Shown in pieces: positions 51,480 to 61,178 of a stretch of 64,000 nt of DNA. The notes beneath the pieces are model-generated. The model searched no databases and was not told the DNA's origin. It worked only from the letters and a program-made list of their open reading frames with translations. How positions within the stretch are numbered: the first letter of the stretch is position 1; each line of letters starts with the position of its first letter. The stretch is taken from contig NC_016887.1 in NCBI RefSeq assembly GCF_000284035.1, forward strand, positions 4,712,001-4,776,000, given 5' to 3'. Source of the DNA: Nocardia cyriacigeorgica GUH-2 (GTDB lineage: Bacteria > Actinomycetota > Actinomycetes > Mycobacteriales > Mycobacteriaceae). The position numbers and the translations under genes are program-made.

Positions 51480-52733
51480 ATGGCGATCTCGGATGTCAAG
51501 GAGTACGCGCATCTCACCGAAGCCGATGTGGAAGCACTCGGCGCGGAGTTCGACGCGATTCGGCGGGAAATCGAATCCTCGCGTGGTGAACGGGACGCAC
51601 GCTACATCCGCAATGTCATCAGGTTGCAGCGTGCGCTCGAGATCAGCGGCCGCACCGTGCTGTTCGCCAGCTTCCTACCGCCGGCCTGGCTGGCCGGCGT
51701 CGCCCTGCTCGGCACCGCCAAGATCATCGAGAACATGGAGATCGGGCACAACGTCATGCACGGGCAGTGGGACTGGATGAACGATCCGGAAATCCACTCC
51801 AGCTCGTGGGAATGGGACAACACCGGCCCGGCCAAGCACTGGAAGCACACCCACAACTACCTGCACCACAAGTACACCAATGTGCTGGGCATGGACGACG
51901 ACATCGGCTACGGCCTGCTGCGCGTCACCCGCGATCAGCGCTGGAAGCCGTTCTACCTCGGCAACCCGGTCTACAACCTGGTGTTGCAGCTGTTCTTCGA
52001 GTACGGCGTCGCCATCCAGCATCTGGAGCTGGGCAAGCTGGCCGCGGGCAAGTACAAGCCCGGCACCCCCGAGCGGGCCGAGTTCGAACGCAAGCGTTCG
52101 GAGGTGCTCACCAAGATCGGTAAGCAGACGCTCAAGGACTACGTGGTCTTCCCGCTGCTCACCGGCCCGGCGTTCTTCAGCACGCTCACCGCCAACCTGG
52201 CCGCGAACATGGTCCGCAATGTGTGGACCAACGCCGTCATCTTCTGCGGCCACTTCCCCGACGGCGCGGAGAAGTTCACCAAGGCCGATATCGACAACGA
52301 GACCCAGGGCGAGTGGTACCTACGCCAGATGCTGGGCAGCGCCAACATCTCCGGTGGCCCGATCATGCACTTCATGACCGGCAACCTCAGCCACCAGATC
52401 GAGCACCACATCTTCCCGGACCTGCCGAGCAACCGGTACGCCGAGATCGCGGTGCGGGTGCGCGCGCTGGCGGAGAAGTACGACCTGCCCTACACCACCG
52501 GTTCGCTGCCGGTGCAGTACTTCAAGGCCTGGCGCACCATCCTCAAGCTGTCGCTGCCGAACAAGTACCTGCGCGACACCGCCGACGATGCCCCGGAGAC
52601 GGCCTCGGAGCGCAAGTTCAACGGCAACACCACGCCCAGCTTCGACCCGGTCACCGGCCGCCGCCGCGGACTGCGGACGGCGCTGGCGGAGGGCCGTCGC
52701 CGCTTCGTGCGCAAGGCCCTGCCGATCGGCTAG
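51480..52733 (+). CDS. Acyl-CoA desaturase (DesA3-like), second copy
   Basis: A 417-residue paralogue of the preceding desaturase, same His boxes (HNVMHGQWDW, HNYLHHKYTN, QIEHHIFPDLPSNRY) and N-terminus (AISDVKEYAHLTEADVEALG versus AITDIKAFAHLTATDIETLG). It contains an insertion with KLAAGKYKPGTPERAEFERKRSE and lacks the repeat tail. The gene has its own upstream region with tandem operator-like repeats, unlike the first copy. A strong terminator follows. Confidence 0.9.
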   Translation: MAISDVKEYAHLTEADVEALGAEFDAIRREIESSRGERDARYIRNVIRLQRALEISGRTVLFASFLPPAWLAGVALLGTAKIIENMEIGHNVMHGQWDWMNDPEIHSSSWEWDNTGPAKHWKHTHNYLHHKYTNVLGMDDDIGYGLLRVTRDQRWKPFYLGNPVYNLVLQLFFEYGVAIQHLELGKLAAGKYKPGTPERAEFERKRSEVLTKIGKQTLKDYVVFPLLTGPAFFSTLTANLAANMVRNVWTNAVIFCGHFPDGAEKFTKADIDNETQGEWYLRQMLGSANISGGPIMHFMTGNLSHQIEHHIFPDLPSNRYAEIAVRVRALAEKYDLPYTTGSLPVQYFKAWRTILKLSLPNKYLRDTADDAPETASERKFNGNTTPSFDPVTGRRRGLRTALAEGRRRFVRKALPIG

Positions 52734-52757
52734 GTCCGGCGCCCCCATCGGTCTATC

Positions 52758-52805
52758 GAGCGTCCTCGGCCCACTGCCACTATTCGGCACGGGCCGAGGA
52801 CGCTC
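52758..52805 (+). terminator. Terminator downstream of second desaturase
   Basis: Arms GAGCGTCCTCGGCCC (52758-52772) and GGGCCGAGGACGCTC (52791-52805), a perfect 15-bp stem, followed by TTCTGTTT. Confidence 0.85.
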
Positions 52806-52903
52806 TTCTGTTTCGCGGCCTAGCCTGCGCCCGCGTTGACGACGGGAGGTTCGGCAGCGCGTCATCGACCTCGTGATTGACTCTCGGGGTGAGTGCTCCA
52901 CCG

Positions 52904-53530
52904 ATGTCCGTGTACGACGCCATCCGGCTGCGACGCGATGTGCGCGCCGAATTCACCGGCGAGGTCGTCGACGACGACACCCTGTGGCGCATTCTCGACG
53001 CCGCCCATCGCGCGCCCAGCGTCGGCAATTCGCAGCCATGGGATTTCACCGTGGTGCGCGACCGACGCCGGCTGCGCAGCTTCGCCGAGCACGTCGCCGA
53101 CAAGCGCCGCGAATTCCACGACAGCCTGCCACCGGACCGCGCCGCCACCTTCGACCCGATCAAGATCGAAGGCATCGAGGAGAGTGGCACCGGCATCGTG
53201 GTCACCTACGATCACCAGCGCGGCGGCCCACAGGTCCTCGGCCGCGCCACCATCCCCGAAACCGGCGTCTACTCAGCGGTTCTGGCCATCCAGAACCTCT
53301 GGCTCGCCGCCACCGCCGAAGGCATCGGCGTGGGCTGGGTGTCGTTCTACGAGCCGGAATTCCTGGCCGGTCTCGTCGGCGTCCCGCACGGGATTCGCCC
53401 GATCGCCTGGTTGTGCGTGGGACCGGTGCGTGAATTCCAGCAGGTGCCCGACCTGGAACGATTCGGCTGGCGCACGGGCCGGCCGCTGGACGAGGCAGTC
53501 CATCACGAGACCTTCGGCGGCCGCCGCTGA
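52904..53530 (+). CDS. bluB: 5,6-dimethylbenzimidazole synthase BluB
   Basis: A 208-residue flavin-destroying oxygenase of the nitroreductase fold that converts FMNH2 to dimethylbenzimidazole, the lower ligand of B12. Features are IRLRRDVRAEFTGEVV, HRAPSVGNSQPWDFTVV, GVGWVSFYEPEFLAGLVGVP and PIAWLCVGPVREFQQVPDLE. These separate it from ordinary nitroreductases. ATG at 52904 was chosen from homologue length; GTG at 52889 is possible. No other cobalamin genes are nearby. Confidence 0.87.
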   Translation: MSVYDAIRLRRDVRAEFTGEVVDDDTLWRILDAAHRAPSVGNSQPWDFTVVRDRRRLRSFAEHVADKRREFHDSLPPDRAATFDPIKIEGIEESGTGIVVTYDHQRGGPQVLGRATIPETGVYSAVLAIQNLWLAATAEGIGVGWVSFYEPEFLAGLVGVPHGIRPIAWLCVGPVREFQQVPDLERFGWRTGRPLDEAVHHETFGGRR

Positions 53531-53626
53531 GCCTCCCGTTCGCGGAGCCTGCGGCAAGGCGGCGGGTGATCGGCCGGATCCAGCGCGGACCCGGTCCGAT
53601 CCTCCGCAAAACGGTGCGTCCGGTTC

Positions 53627-54919
53627 TCAGACCCGTTCGAGCACCGCAGAAGCCCCGATCCCGCCGGCCGCGCAGATGCCGAGCAGCGCGGTCTGCTTAC
53701 CCGACAGCGCCAGCTCGTTGGCCATCGTCGTCACCATCCGGGCACCCGTCGCGCCGAAGGGATGGCCGATCGACACCGAGCCGCCGTGCACGTTGAGCTT
53801 GTCGATATCGACCTCGCCCACCGCGGTGTCGCGGTCCAGCCGGGTCTTCGCCCATTCGTCGCTGGCCAGCGCCGACAGCACCGACAACGTCTGCGCGGCG
53901 AATGCCTCGTGGATGTCGACCAGGTCGATATCGGCCAGCGACATGCCGGCCTTGTCCAGCGCCCGCGGCATGGAGATGGCCGGGCCGATGAGCACCTGGT
54001 CGGTCGGGTCGACACTGACGTAGCTCCAGGACCGGAATGCCGCCAGCGGCTCGTAGCCCAACGCCAGCGCGGTCTCCTCGCTCATCAGCAGCACCGCGGA
54101 CGCGCCGTCGGTGAGCGGGCTGGCATTGCCCGCGGTGACACTGCCGTCCTCGGCGAACACCGGCTCGAGCTTGGCCAGCTTCTCGATGCTGGTGTCGGCG
54201 CGGACCAGACCGTCGCGGGTGATCCGGGCGCCGTCGGGGGTGTCGACCGCGAGTACTTCCTGATCGAACCGGCCCGAATCGATCGCGGCGGCGGCCCGGT
54301 GATGTGAGCGGGCGGCGAACTCGTCCTGAGCGGCGCGGCCGATGCCGTGGATGCGCGCCATCTTCTCCGCCGACTCCCCCATCACCTCGCCGGTGGTGCG
54401 TTCGGCGATCTTGGGCCGCGCGGGCAGCAGGTCGGTGAACGGTGCCAGCTGCGCGATCGCCGACAGATAGTCCTTGGGCTTCGGTTTACCCAGGGCCAGC
54501 GGCGCCATCGCGTGCACGATCTTCTGCGGCAACTTCACCTCGGCGCCGCTGGTGGAATCGCTGCCGCCGGCGATCATGATGTCGTATTCGCCGCGCTCGA
54601 TCGCGGCGGCCGCCGAGGTCACCGCCTGTAAACCGGAGGCGCAAGCCCGGGTGACGGTGTAGCCCTCGCAGCCCGGGTCCAGCTTCAGGTCCAGGGCGAT
54701 CTCGCGCGCGATATTCGGCGCAGCGCTGGGCAACACCACCCCGCCCCAGACGATCGCCTGCACCTGGTCACCGGCCAGGCCGGTGCGTTCCAGCAGACCG
54801 CGCACCGCGATATCGGCGAGGTCGATCGAATCCAGCCGGGTGTAATCGGTGAACGCGCGCACGAACGGAGTCCGTGCGCCGGAGACGATTACGGCACGGC
54901 GAGCAGCCCTGGTTGCCAC
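53627..54919 (-). CDS. Acetyl-CoA C-acetyltransferase (thiolase, FadI-like)
   Basis: A 430-residue thiolase. Nucleophile Cys93 lies in VTRACASGLQAV, with HEAFAAQTLSVL, GGSVSIGHPFGATGARM and the second catalytic Cys in GICAAGGIGAS. The insert before NHxxR-type loops (KLPQKIVHAMAPLALGKPKPKDY) is typical of FadI-like degradative thiolases. It probably cleaves 3-ketoacyl-CoA in fatty-acid oxidation. GTG start with AAGGAA upstream. A perfect 22-bp palindrome lies 30 bp upstream, and no beta-oxidation partner gene adjoins. Confidence 0.88.
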   Translation of the reverse strand: MATRAARRAVIVSGARTPFVRAFTDYTRLDSIDLADIAVRGLLERTGLAGDQVQAIVWGGVVLPSAAPNIAREIALDLKLDPGCEGYTVTRACASGLQAVTSAAAAIERGEYDIMIAGGSDSTSGAEVKLPQKIVHAMAPLALGKPKPKDYLSAIAQLAPFTDLLPARPKIAERTTGEVMGESAEKMARIHGIGRAAQDEFAARSHHRAAAAIDSGRFDQEVLAVDTPDGARITRDGLVRADTSIEKLAKLEPVFAEDGSVTAGNASPLTDGASAVLLMSEETALALGYEPLAAFRSWSYVSVDPTDQVLIGPAISMPRALDKAGMSLADIDLVDIHEAFAAQTLSVLSALASDEWAKTRLDRDTAVGEVDIDKLNVHGGSVSIGHPFGATGARMVTTMANELALSGKQTALLGICAAGGIGASAVLERV

Positions 54920-54948
54920 GCGAGTTCCTTTCAGCCATTCGGTCCCAC

Positions 54949-54970
54949 CAACTTACTCTGAAGTAAGTTG
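54949..54970. promoter_or_regulatory. Palindromic operator upstream of thiolase
   Basis: CAACTTACT-CTGA-AGTAAGTTG, perfect 9-bp arms with a 4-nt spacer. Form and length suit a TetR-family fatty-acid-degradation repressor. The regulator is not in the adjacent genes. Confidence 0.65.
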
Positions 54971-55000
54971 ATGAGTCGAGGAAATGGCCGGAAACGACGA

Positions 55001-55033
55001 GACCCGGCCGGTGCGCGGGGCACCGGCCGGGTC
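55001..55033 (-). terminator. Terminator downstream of hpf
   Basis: Arms GACCCGGCCGGTGC (55001-55014) and GCACCGGCCGGGTC (55020-55033), a perfect 14-bp stem with a 5-nt loop, 59 bp after the hpf stop on the minus strand. Confidence 0.7.
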
Positions 55034-55091
55034 GCCGGGAATTATCGGATGGCCGTGGCGGCGGTGCTCGACCCGCCGCCGGCCGCGGCCG

Positions 55092-55823
55092 TCAGGCCAG
55101 TCGGATCAAGCCGTAATCGAAGGCATGTCGGCGATAGACCACCGAGGGCCGGTCGGTTTCCTTGTCGTGGAACAGGAAGAAATCGTGCCCGACGAGCTCC
55201 ATCTGATACAGGGCGTCGTCGACGGTCATCGGGGTATCCGGATGCACCTTGGTGCGCACGATATGGCCGGGGCCGGCCGCGTAATCGGTGTGCTCGTCGC
55301 TGTCGCGGCCACGGGATTCGTCGGGATGCTCATGCGCCCCGCCGCCCGGCTCGAACAGCGACTCATCGATCAGATCGGCCGTGGCCTGGGCCACCGAGAC
55401 CGGCGTCTTCTCGCCGTAGTGCACCCGGCGGCGGTCCTTGGTCCGGCGCAACCTGCTCTCCAGCTTCGACGTCACCGATTCGAAGGCGGCGTAGAAGCTG
55501 TCCGCGCAGGCTTCCGCGCGCACGACGGGACCCTTACCCCGGGCGGTGATCTCCACACGCTGGCAGGCCTTGCGTTGACGACGATTGCGCTCGTGGAACA
55601 GTTCGACATCGAACAGGAATATCGACGGGTCGAAGCGTTCCAGTCGAGATAGCTTCTCCGACACATAAATTCGATAATGGTCGGGGACCTCGACATTGCG
55701 GCCCTTCACCACGATGTCGGCGCGGGTGGCTCGTGGGCGGTCCGCCTCGGGTTGCTCGGCCCGCTGAGCTTCCAGCGTCGAAGGATCTACATCTTGCACT
55801 GAAGGTCGTGAAGAAGTCGTCAC
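55092..55823 (-). CDS. hpf: Ribosome hibernation promoting factor, long form
   Basis: A 243-residue long HPF. The N-terminal domain (ADIVVKGRNVEVPDHYRIYVSEKLSRLERFD) binds the 30S decoding region; after an acidic, His-rich linker (HEHPDESRGRDSDEHTDY) the C-terminal domain (MTVDDALYQMELVGHDFFLF, DRPSVVYRRHAFDYGLIRL) mediates 100S dimer contacts or, in mycobacteria, 70S hibernation. GTG at 55823 has GGGAGG upstream; 69 further open codons upstream are not supported. Counterpart of Rv3241c. Confidence 0.92.
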   Translation of the reverse strand: MTTSSRPSVQDVDPSTLEAQRAEQPEADRPRATRADIVVKGRNVEVPDHYRIYVSEKLSRLERFDPSIFLFDVELFHERNRRQRKACQRVEITARGKGPVVRAEACADSFYAAFESVTSKLESRLRRTKDRRRVHYGEKTPVSVAQATADLIDESLFEPGGGAHEHPDESRGRDSDEHTDYAAGPGHIVRTKVHPDTPMTVDDALYQMELVGHDFFLFHDKETDRPSVVYRRHAFDYGLIRLA

Positions 55824-56017
55824 GCGTACCTCCCGGATCTGGCCGCACGACCCGATTGGCGTGCGGCGGGATTGAGACGTGCCGGTCGAACTGCCGGATG
55901 ACAGTCGCTCGGCACCATTAGTCCGAGACCCACCTCCAAACTGCCGGTTCGGGTGTGTGACCGCGACGCTAGTACGACAACCGCTGGTCCGCCACTGTTC
56001 ACGCAAATTTCCTGAAG

Positions 56018-56650
56018 TCAAGCCGCACACGTCACCACCACCGCGTCGACTCCCAGTCCCGCCCCGGTCAGCACCCGGATCGACTCGGCGGCGGTCGCCC
56101 CGGTCGTCAGCACATCGTCGACCAGCACGACCTGCGCGTTTGCCGGCAGCGGCGGTATGTGAGCGGTCATGATACGGCCCCGCAGATTGTGTCTGCGTTC
56201 ACCGGCGGAGAGCCCGACCGAATCGTGTACACCCCGCCACACAGCCAGCACCGGCAGCACCTGGCAACCGCGCAGCCAACTCGCCGCCACGTACGTCGAC
56301 CGCAGCACCGGATCTCCGCCACGCCGCCGCGCCGCGACCCGCCGACTCGGCGCCGGGATCAACACGAGTGGCCGGGTCTCGCCGCGTAGCCGGGCGAGCG
56401 CGGCGGCCATCGCCCGGCCGATCGGCTCGGCCAGATCATGCCTGCGCCGCTCCTTGGCGGCCAGCACCGCGCGTCGCGGCGGGCCCGCGTAACGGCTCAG
56501 CGCCCAGCACGGGACGCCGGGATCGGTGCGCGGGCGGATCCGCTGCGGAGGGCCGCTCAAGTGCGCGGCGCACCCCGCACACCAGCCGGTACCCGGGCTC
56601 GCGCAGCCGGCGCATTCCAGGGGCAACACCAGATCCAGCAGGGTTCGCAT
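56018..56650 (-). CDS. ComF-family phosphoribosyltransferase-like protein
   Basis: A 210-residue protein: N-terminal Cys4 zinc ribbon (ECAGC and WCAGC), ALSRYAGPPRRAVLAAKERRRHDLA, and the PRPP-binding loop VVLVDDVLTTGATAAE. ComF proteins support DNA uptake in competent bacteria; in mycolata the role is unknown. Possible salvage or nucleic-acid function. It lies between lpqB and hpf as in mycobacteria (Rv3242c). Confidence 0.87.
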   Translation of the reverse strand: MRTLLDLVLPLECAGCASPGTGWCAGCAAHLSGPPQRIRPRTDPGVPCWALSRYAGPPRRAVLAAKERRRHDLAEPIGRAMAAALARLRGETRPLVLIPAPSRRVAARRRGGDPVLRSTYVAASWLRGCQVLPVLAVWRGVHDSVGLSAGERRHNLRGRIMTAHIPPLPANAQVVLVDDVLTTGATAAESIRVLTGAGLGVDAVVVTCAA

Positions 56651-56694
56651 CGCCCGAGTGTGCCCGGGCCCACCGACACGAACGACCGCGCGGG

Positions 56695-58518
56695 TCAGCC
56701 CGGCAGGATGGGTACCGCGCTGGCGCCGAGGCCAGGAACCTCACGCCAGTATTGTTCGCCGCCTTCGGGATTGGTGGTGAACTCCAGCACCGCGCGGGAG
56801 TCGGCGACGTACTGGTGGTCGGGGGCGGCGGTCACCGAGCGGACCGGCGGGGTGAGGTTGCGGGTGGTCTGCGAGATCAGCTGGGAGCCGTCGATGGAGA
56901 CGGTGCTGACCGGGTCGACGTCACCGTCGCGGGCCAGGATGATGGTGTCGGCGGTCAGCCAGTTCAGTGAGACCGCGGGCGTACTGAGCCCGACCGCGAT
57001 GGGCAGTGGCGAGGTGAGCGCGAACTTGCCGTCCGGGCGCCGTTCGACCACCGCCACGTACACCTTGCCGTCGGCGATCAGCGCGGCCCGTACCCCGGTT
57101 CGCGCGATCCGCACCTCGGTGATCGGCAACCGAAGACCGCTGGAGCCGCTGGTCAGCGCGGAGATGTCGACGTCCTGCACGGAGACGTTGCCGGTGGCGC
57201 GGTCGTTGACCACCCGGATCACCCGCTCGCCGTCGATCACCGCCCACGCGGCCGTGCCGTCGACGGTCCAGGACGGACGGCTGATGGTGGTGCCCTCGGC
57301 GACCGGGAACTGATTGCCGCCGTAGCTGCCGATCATCAACGTCCGCGGCGGTTCGGGTGCGGGCCTGCCCGCGTCGGCGACCGCGGCCACCAGCTGCCCA
57401 TCCGGGGTGAGCGCGACCGATTGCAGATTGTGTACCGCGCCGAAATAGCCGGGTGCCGGGGCGATTCCGTTGTCACGCACCTCGACCAGGGCGCCGTCAC
57501 GCAGGGCGTGCAAGCCGGTCTGGTTCTGCGCGAAGGCCTCGGGACTGTACTGGTGCACGTCGGCGACCGACCAGCCGTTGGCGGCGAAACGCTCGTCGAG
57601 CGGTTTGCCGTCGGCCAGCAGCAGGTACGGGCCGAGCACATCGGCCTTGGCCAGCGTGAGCACGATCTGGGCGGCCAGCAGTTCCCGTTCCCGTGGCGCC
57701 AGGCCCGATGCGCCGGCGAGGTCGATGCGCACCCCGCCGAGGCCGACGCCGACCTCCTCGGGATCGCCGTTGGCCTTGGTGATCGGGCCGCGCAACGTCA
57801 CCCTCCGGGCATCGAGCTCGTTGAGCACCACAGGAGCGATGGCCGGCTGCGGGCCCTCGCCGAGCAGGGTGAGCAGCCGCTGGGTCAGCTGATCCTTGGG
57901 CGAGGCGATCCAGCGCGGGTCGGGCACCAGCGCGTTGCCGGTCGGGTCGACGAAATACAGCACATAGCGGCGGTAGAACTTGGCGAAAGCGGGCTTGTCG
58001 ATGACGACGCCGTCGGGCAGCTCATCGATGCGCCATTCGCCGTCGACCTTGCTCATCTCGACCTTGTATTCGAGCGGCGGCCCGTCGATGGCCCGGTAGG
58101 CGCCGTCGGGGGCGAGCTCGGCCACGCGCTGGGCGCGGATGCGGTAGGTCGCGGTGGTTTCGGTGCGCGATTCCAGCAGGGTGTCGGGCCGCTCGACGAT
58201 CGTGGTGCCGGCGGCGTCGTTCCATTTGGTGGCCGCCGACGGGTTCATGTACTGCCGGGCGGCCAGATGCCGGTTGGTCGGGTCGGCGCTGGCTTGCAGG
58301 AAGTCCAGCAGCAGCAGGCCGGGGTCGCGGCCTTCCAGCGGCGCGGGCGGGCCCGCCGAGGTCGGTTCCCGGTTGATGGTGCCCAGCGCCTGCGGTTGCG
58401 AGGACTCCGGCAGGCTCGCGCAACCACCCAGCAGCAGAACCCCGGCCAGCGCCGCCGCCAGCGCGGCGAGTAATCGCCCGCCCCGCGCGGTGCTGGGATC
58501 GGTGGGCCGCATGGTCAT
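56695..58518 (-). CDS. lpqB: Lipoprotein LpqB of the MtrAB system
   Basis: A 607-residue lipoprotein with lipobox LLLGGC (Cys33). A GerMN-like part (LLDFLQASADPTNRHLAARQY and QLTQRLLTLLGEG) is followed by a beta-propeller-like half (VHNLQSVALTPDGQLVAAVAD, SRPSWTVDGTAAWAVI). LpqB binds the extracellular part of MtrB and tunes MtrA phosphorylation. Its ATG overlaps the mtrB stop by 4 bp (ATGA), so the order mtrA-mtrB-lpqB is one operon. Confidence 0.93.
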   Translation of the reverse strand: MTMRPTDPSTARGGRLLAALAAALAGVLLLGGCASLPESSQPQALGTINREPTSAGPPAPLEGRDPGLLLLDFLQASADPTNRHLAARQYMNPSAATKWNDAAGTTIVERPDTLLESRTETTATYRIRAQRVAELAPDGAYRAIDGPPLEYKVEMSKVDGEWRIDELPDGVVIDKPAFAKFYRRYVLYFVDPTGNALVPDPRWIASPKDQLTQRLLTLLGEGPQPAIAPVVLNELDARRVTLRGPITKANGDPEEVGVGLGGVRIDLAGASGLAPRERELLAAQIVLTLAKADVLGPYLLLADGKPLDERFAANGWSVADVHQYSPEAFAQNQTGLHALRDGALVEVRDNGIAPAPGYFGAVHNLQSVALTPDGQLVAAVADAGRPAPEPPRTLMIGSYGGNQFPVAEGTTISRPSWTVDGTAAWAVIDGERVIRVVNDRATGNVSVQDVDISALTSGSSGLRLPITEVRIARTGVRAALIADGKVYVAVVERRPDGKFALTSPLPIAVGLSTPAVSLNWLTADTIILARDGDVDPVSTVSIDGSQLISQTTRNLTPPVRSVTAAPDHQYVADSRAVLEFTTNPEGGEQYWREVPGLGASAVPILPG

Positions 58519-60383
58519 GGCTGTTTGTCTCCGGTGTCGGTGAGCACGGCGTCGGTGGACGAGCCGGTGCCCGATGTGCCGTCGGTGGGCGGGCCGGGTT
58601 CGGGGTCCGGCGCGTCGCCGTCCGGACCGGCAGCCGTTTCGGGCTCCTGAGCCGGCTCCGGTGGCTGCGCCTCGGCCGCGCCGGGGCCGCTCGCCTCCGA
58701 CAGCGCCGGACCGGCCGACTGCGCGGATTCGGCGTCCACGGCCGAGGTTTCGGCACCGCCGCGGACCTTGCGCACGCCCGGTTCCAACGGCAGCGGACTC
58801 TTGCCCATCTTGCGGCCACGCACCAGCGGCAACGTCAGCCGGAAGCTGGCGCCGACGCCGAGCTCGCCCCAGGCCTCCAGTTTGCCATCGTGCAGATTGG
58901 CGTCCTCGACGCTGATCGACAGCCCGAGGCCGGTGCCGCCGGAGCGCCGCATCCGCGACGGATCCGACCGCCAGAACCGGCTGAAGACCAGCTTCTCCTC
59001 CCCCGGCCGCAGACCCACGCCCTGATCGCGCACCACCACCGCGACGGCATTGGCCTCGCTGTCACCGCGCATCCGGATCAGCACCGGCTTGCCCTCGCTG
59101 TGGTCGATGGCATTGGCCAGCAGATTGCGCAGCACCCGCTCCACGCGCCGCGGATCGACCTCGGCGACCACCGGCTCCTCGGGCAGGTCGACGACCACCT
59201 CGACGCCGGATTCCTTGGCCAGATGCCGCACCGTGGACACCGCGGCCCGCACGCACATGCGCACGTCCAGCGATTCCACCTGCAATTCGGCCACACCCGC
59301 GTCGTGGCGGCTGATCTCGAGCAGATCGTTGAGCAGGCCCTCGAACCGGTCCAGCTCGGTGACCAGCAGTTCGGCACTGCGCGCCAGCGCCGGGTCGAGA
59401 TCTTCGCTGCTGCTGTGGATCAGATCGGCGGCCATGCGCACCGTGGTGAGCGGGGTGCGCAGCTCATGGCTGACGTCGGAGGTGAACCGCCGTTGCAGAT
59501 TGCCGAACTCCTCGAGCTGGGTGATCTGGTTCGACAGGCTCTCGGCCATCTCGTTGAACGCCTCGGCCAGCCGCGCCATATCGTCCTCGCCGCGCACCAG
59601 CATGCGTTCGCGCAACCGGCCGTCGGCGAAGCGGCTGGCGATGCGCGCCGCCGACCGGATCGGCAGCACCACCTGCCGGGTCACCAGCGCGGTGATCGCG
59701 GCCAGCAGCACCAGCAGGACCAGACCACCGACCATCATGGTGCCGCGCATCAGCGCCAGCGAGCGTTCCTCGTTGGCCAGCGGGAAGATCAGGTAGGTCT
59801 CCAGCGTCGGATTGTCGGCGCTGGGGCTGCCGATGATCAGCGCCCGGCCCTGGTAGCCGTCGGGATCGTTCACCGTGGCGAACTGATAGCTGACCTGGTT
59901 GCCCTGCACGAACCGGCGCAGCTCGTCCGGGATCTGCTCGATCGGGCCCGCGGTGATCTGCTGCGGCGGCGTGCCGCCGACGATGCTCAGCGCCGAATCG
60001 AAGCTGCCCGCCGCGCTCCCGGACCGGCTCTCCCCACCGCGATCGGACACCGCGGTGCGGGCATCGGCCAGACGCTGACGCAGCAGCGCCGGATCATGGG
60101 CGCCCTGTAGCTGGCTCTGCACCGTGGCGCGGGCGCGGTCCATCTCCTCGATGGCCGCGTTGATCTTGGCGTCCAGCAGCCGGTCGGTGATCTGACTGGT
60201 GAGCACCACACCCAGGATCGTGATGACGATCAGCGACAACGTCAGCGTGGAGACGATGACGCGCAGCTGCAACGAACGCCGCCACAGGTGACCGAGCGAA
60301 CTGCCGACACCCTTGAACCACGCGCCGACCGGCGCGAGTCCTCGCTGCAGCGAGGCCAGGCGGCCGCCTTCGTGCTCAGGCAA
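58515..60383 (-). CDS. mtrB: Sensor histidine kinase MtrB
   Basis: A 622-residue kinase. Membrane segments at about residues 41-62 and 214-236 flank a sensor domain; HAMP follows (RIASRFADGRLRERM), then TSDVSHELRTPLTTVRM with phospho-His306, the N box LRNLLANAIDHSEGKP and G boxes DQGVGLRPGEE and GGTGLGLSI. The C-terminal 110 residues are Pro/Glu/Ala-rich and probably disordered. It controls cell-wall and division genes through MtrA. Confidence 0.95.
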   Translation of the reverse strand: MPEHEGGRLASLQRGLAPVGAWFKGVGSSLGHLWRRSLQLRVIVSTLTLSLIVITILGVVLTSQITDRLLDAKINAAIEEMDRARATVQSQLQGAHDPALLRQRLADARTAVSDRGGESRSGSAAGSFDSALSIVGGTPPQQITAGPIEQIPDELRRFVQGNQVSYQFATVNDPDGYQGRALIIGSPSADNPTLETYLIFPLANEERSLALMRGTMMVGGLVLLVLLAAITALVTRQVVLPIRSAARIASRFADGRLRERMLVRGEDDMARLAEAFNEMAESLSNQITQLEEFGNLQRRFTSDVSHELRTPLTTVRMAADLIHSSSEDLDPALARSAELLVTELDRFEGLLNDLLEISRHDAGVAELQVESLDVRMCVRAAVSTVRHLAKESGVEVVVDLPEEPVVAEVDPRRVERVLRNLLANAIDHSEGKPVLIRMRGDSEANAVAVVVRDQGVGLRPGEEKLVFSRFWRSDPSRMRRSGGTGLGLSISVEDANLHDGKLEAWGELGVGASFRLTLPLVRGRKMGKSPLPLEPGVRKVRGGAETSAVDAESAQSAGPALSEASGPGAAEAQPPEPAQEPETAAGPDGDAPDPEPGPPTDGTSGTGSSTDAVLTDTGDKQP

Positions 60384-60422
60384 GCCGCCGCCTCCGAGTC
60401 ATCGACCCGGACCGACGACCGA

Positions 60423-61100
60423 TCACGGCGGTCCGGCCTTGTACCCCACCCCACGCACGGTCAGCACGATCTCCGGGTTCTCGGGATCCTTCTCGACCTT
60501 GGCGCGCAGGCGCTGGACGTGCACGTTCACCAGGCGGGTATCGGCGGCGTGCCGGTAGCCCCAGACCTGCTCGAGCAGGACCTCACGGGTGAACACCTGC
60601 CGCGGTTTGCGCGCGAGCGCCACCAGCAGGTCGAACTCGAGCGGGGTCAGCGAGATCTGCTGACCTTCGCGGCTCACCTTGTGCGCCGGCACGTCGATGA
60701 CGATGTCGGCGATGGTGAGCAGCTCGGCGGGCTCCTCCTCGGTGCGGCGCAGGCGCGCCCGCACGCGGGCGACGAGTTCCTTCGGTTTGAAGGGTTTGAC
60801 GATGTAATCGTCGGCGCCGGACTCCAGACCGAGCACCACGTCGACCGTGTCGGTCTTGGCGGTGAGCATCACGATCGGGACCCCCGAATCGGCCCGCAGC
60901 ACGCGGCAGACGTCGATGCCGTTCATACCCGGCAGCATCAGGTCCAGCAGCACCAGATCGGGGCGGATTTCCCGGACCGCCGACAGCGCCTGCGTGCCGT
61001 CGCCGACCACATGCGGGTCGAACCCTTCCCCGCGCAGGACGATCGTGAGCATCTCCGCGAGTGCCATATCGTCGTCGACGACCAGAATCTTCGGCTTCAT
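60423..61100 (-). CDS. mtrA: Response regulator MtrA
   Basis: A 225-residue OmpR/PhoB-type regulator. The receiver shows ILVVDDDMALAEML, phospho-acceptor Asp53 (LLDLMLPGMNG), VMLTAKTDTVD and the Lys in DDYIVKPFKPKEL; the winged helix has LTPLEFDLLVALARKPRQVFTREVLLEQVWGY and VRGVGYKAG. It is nearly the same as mycobacterial MtrA, which regulates replication, cell-wall hydrolases and dormancy genes. First gene of mtrAB-lpqB. Confidence 0.96.
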   Translation of the reverse strand: MKPKILVVDDDMALAEMLTIVLRGEGFDPHVVGDGTQALSAVREIRPDLVLLDLMLPGMNGIDVCRVLRADSGVPIVMLTAKTDTVDVVLGLESGADDYIVKPFKPKELVARVRARLRRTEEEPAELLTIADIVIDVPAHKVSREGQQISLTPLEFDLLVALARKPRQVFTREVLLEQVWGYRHAADTRLVNVHVQRLRAKVEKDPENPEIVLTVRGVGYKAGPP

Positions 61101-61178
61101 ATCTCTATGTTGTCATCTCCCACGCCAGTATCGGGCCACCACGCGCATTACTGGTGCACGCGCGCCGCATATCCAACC

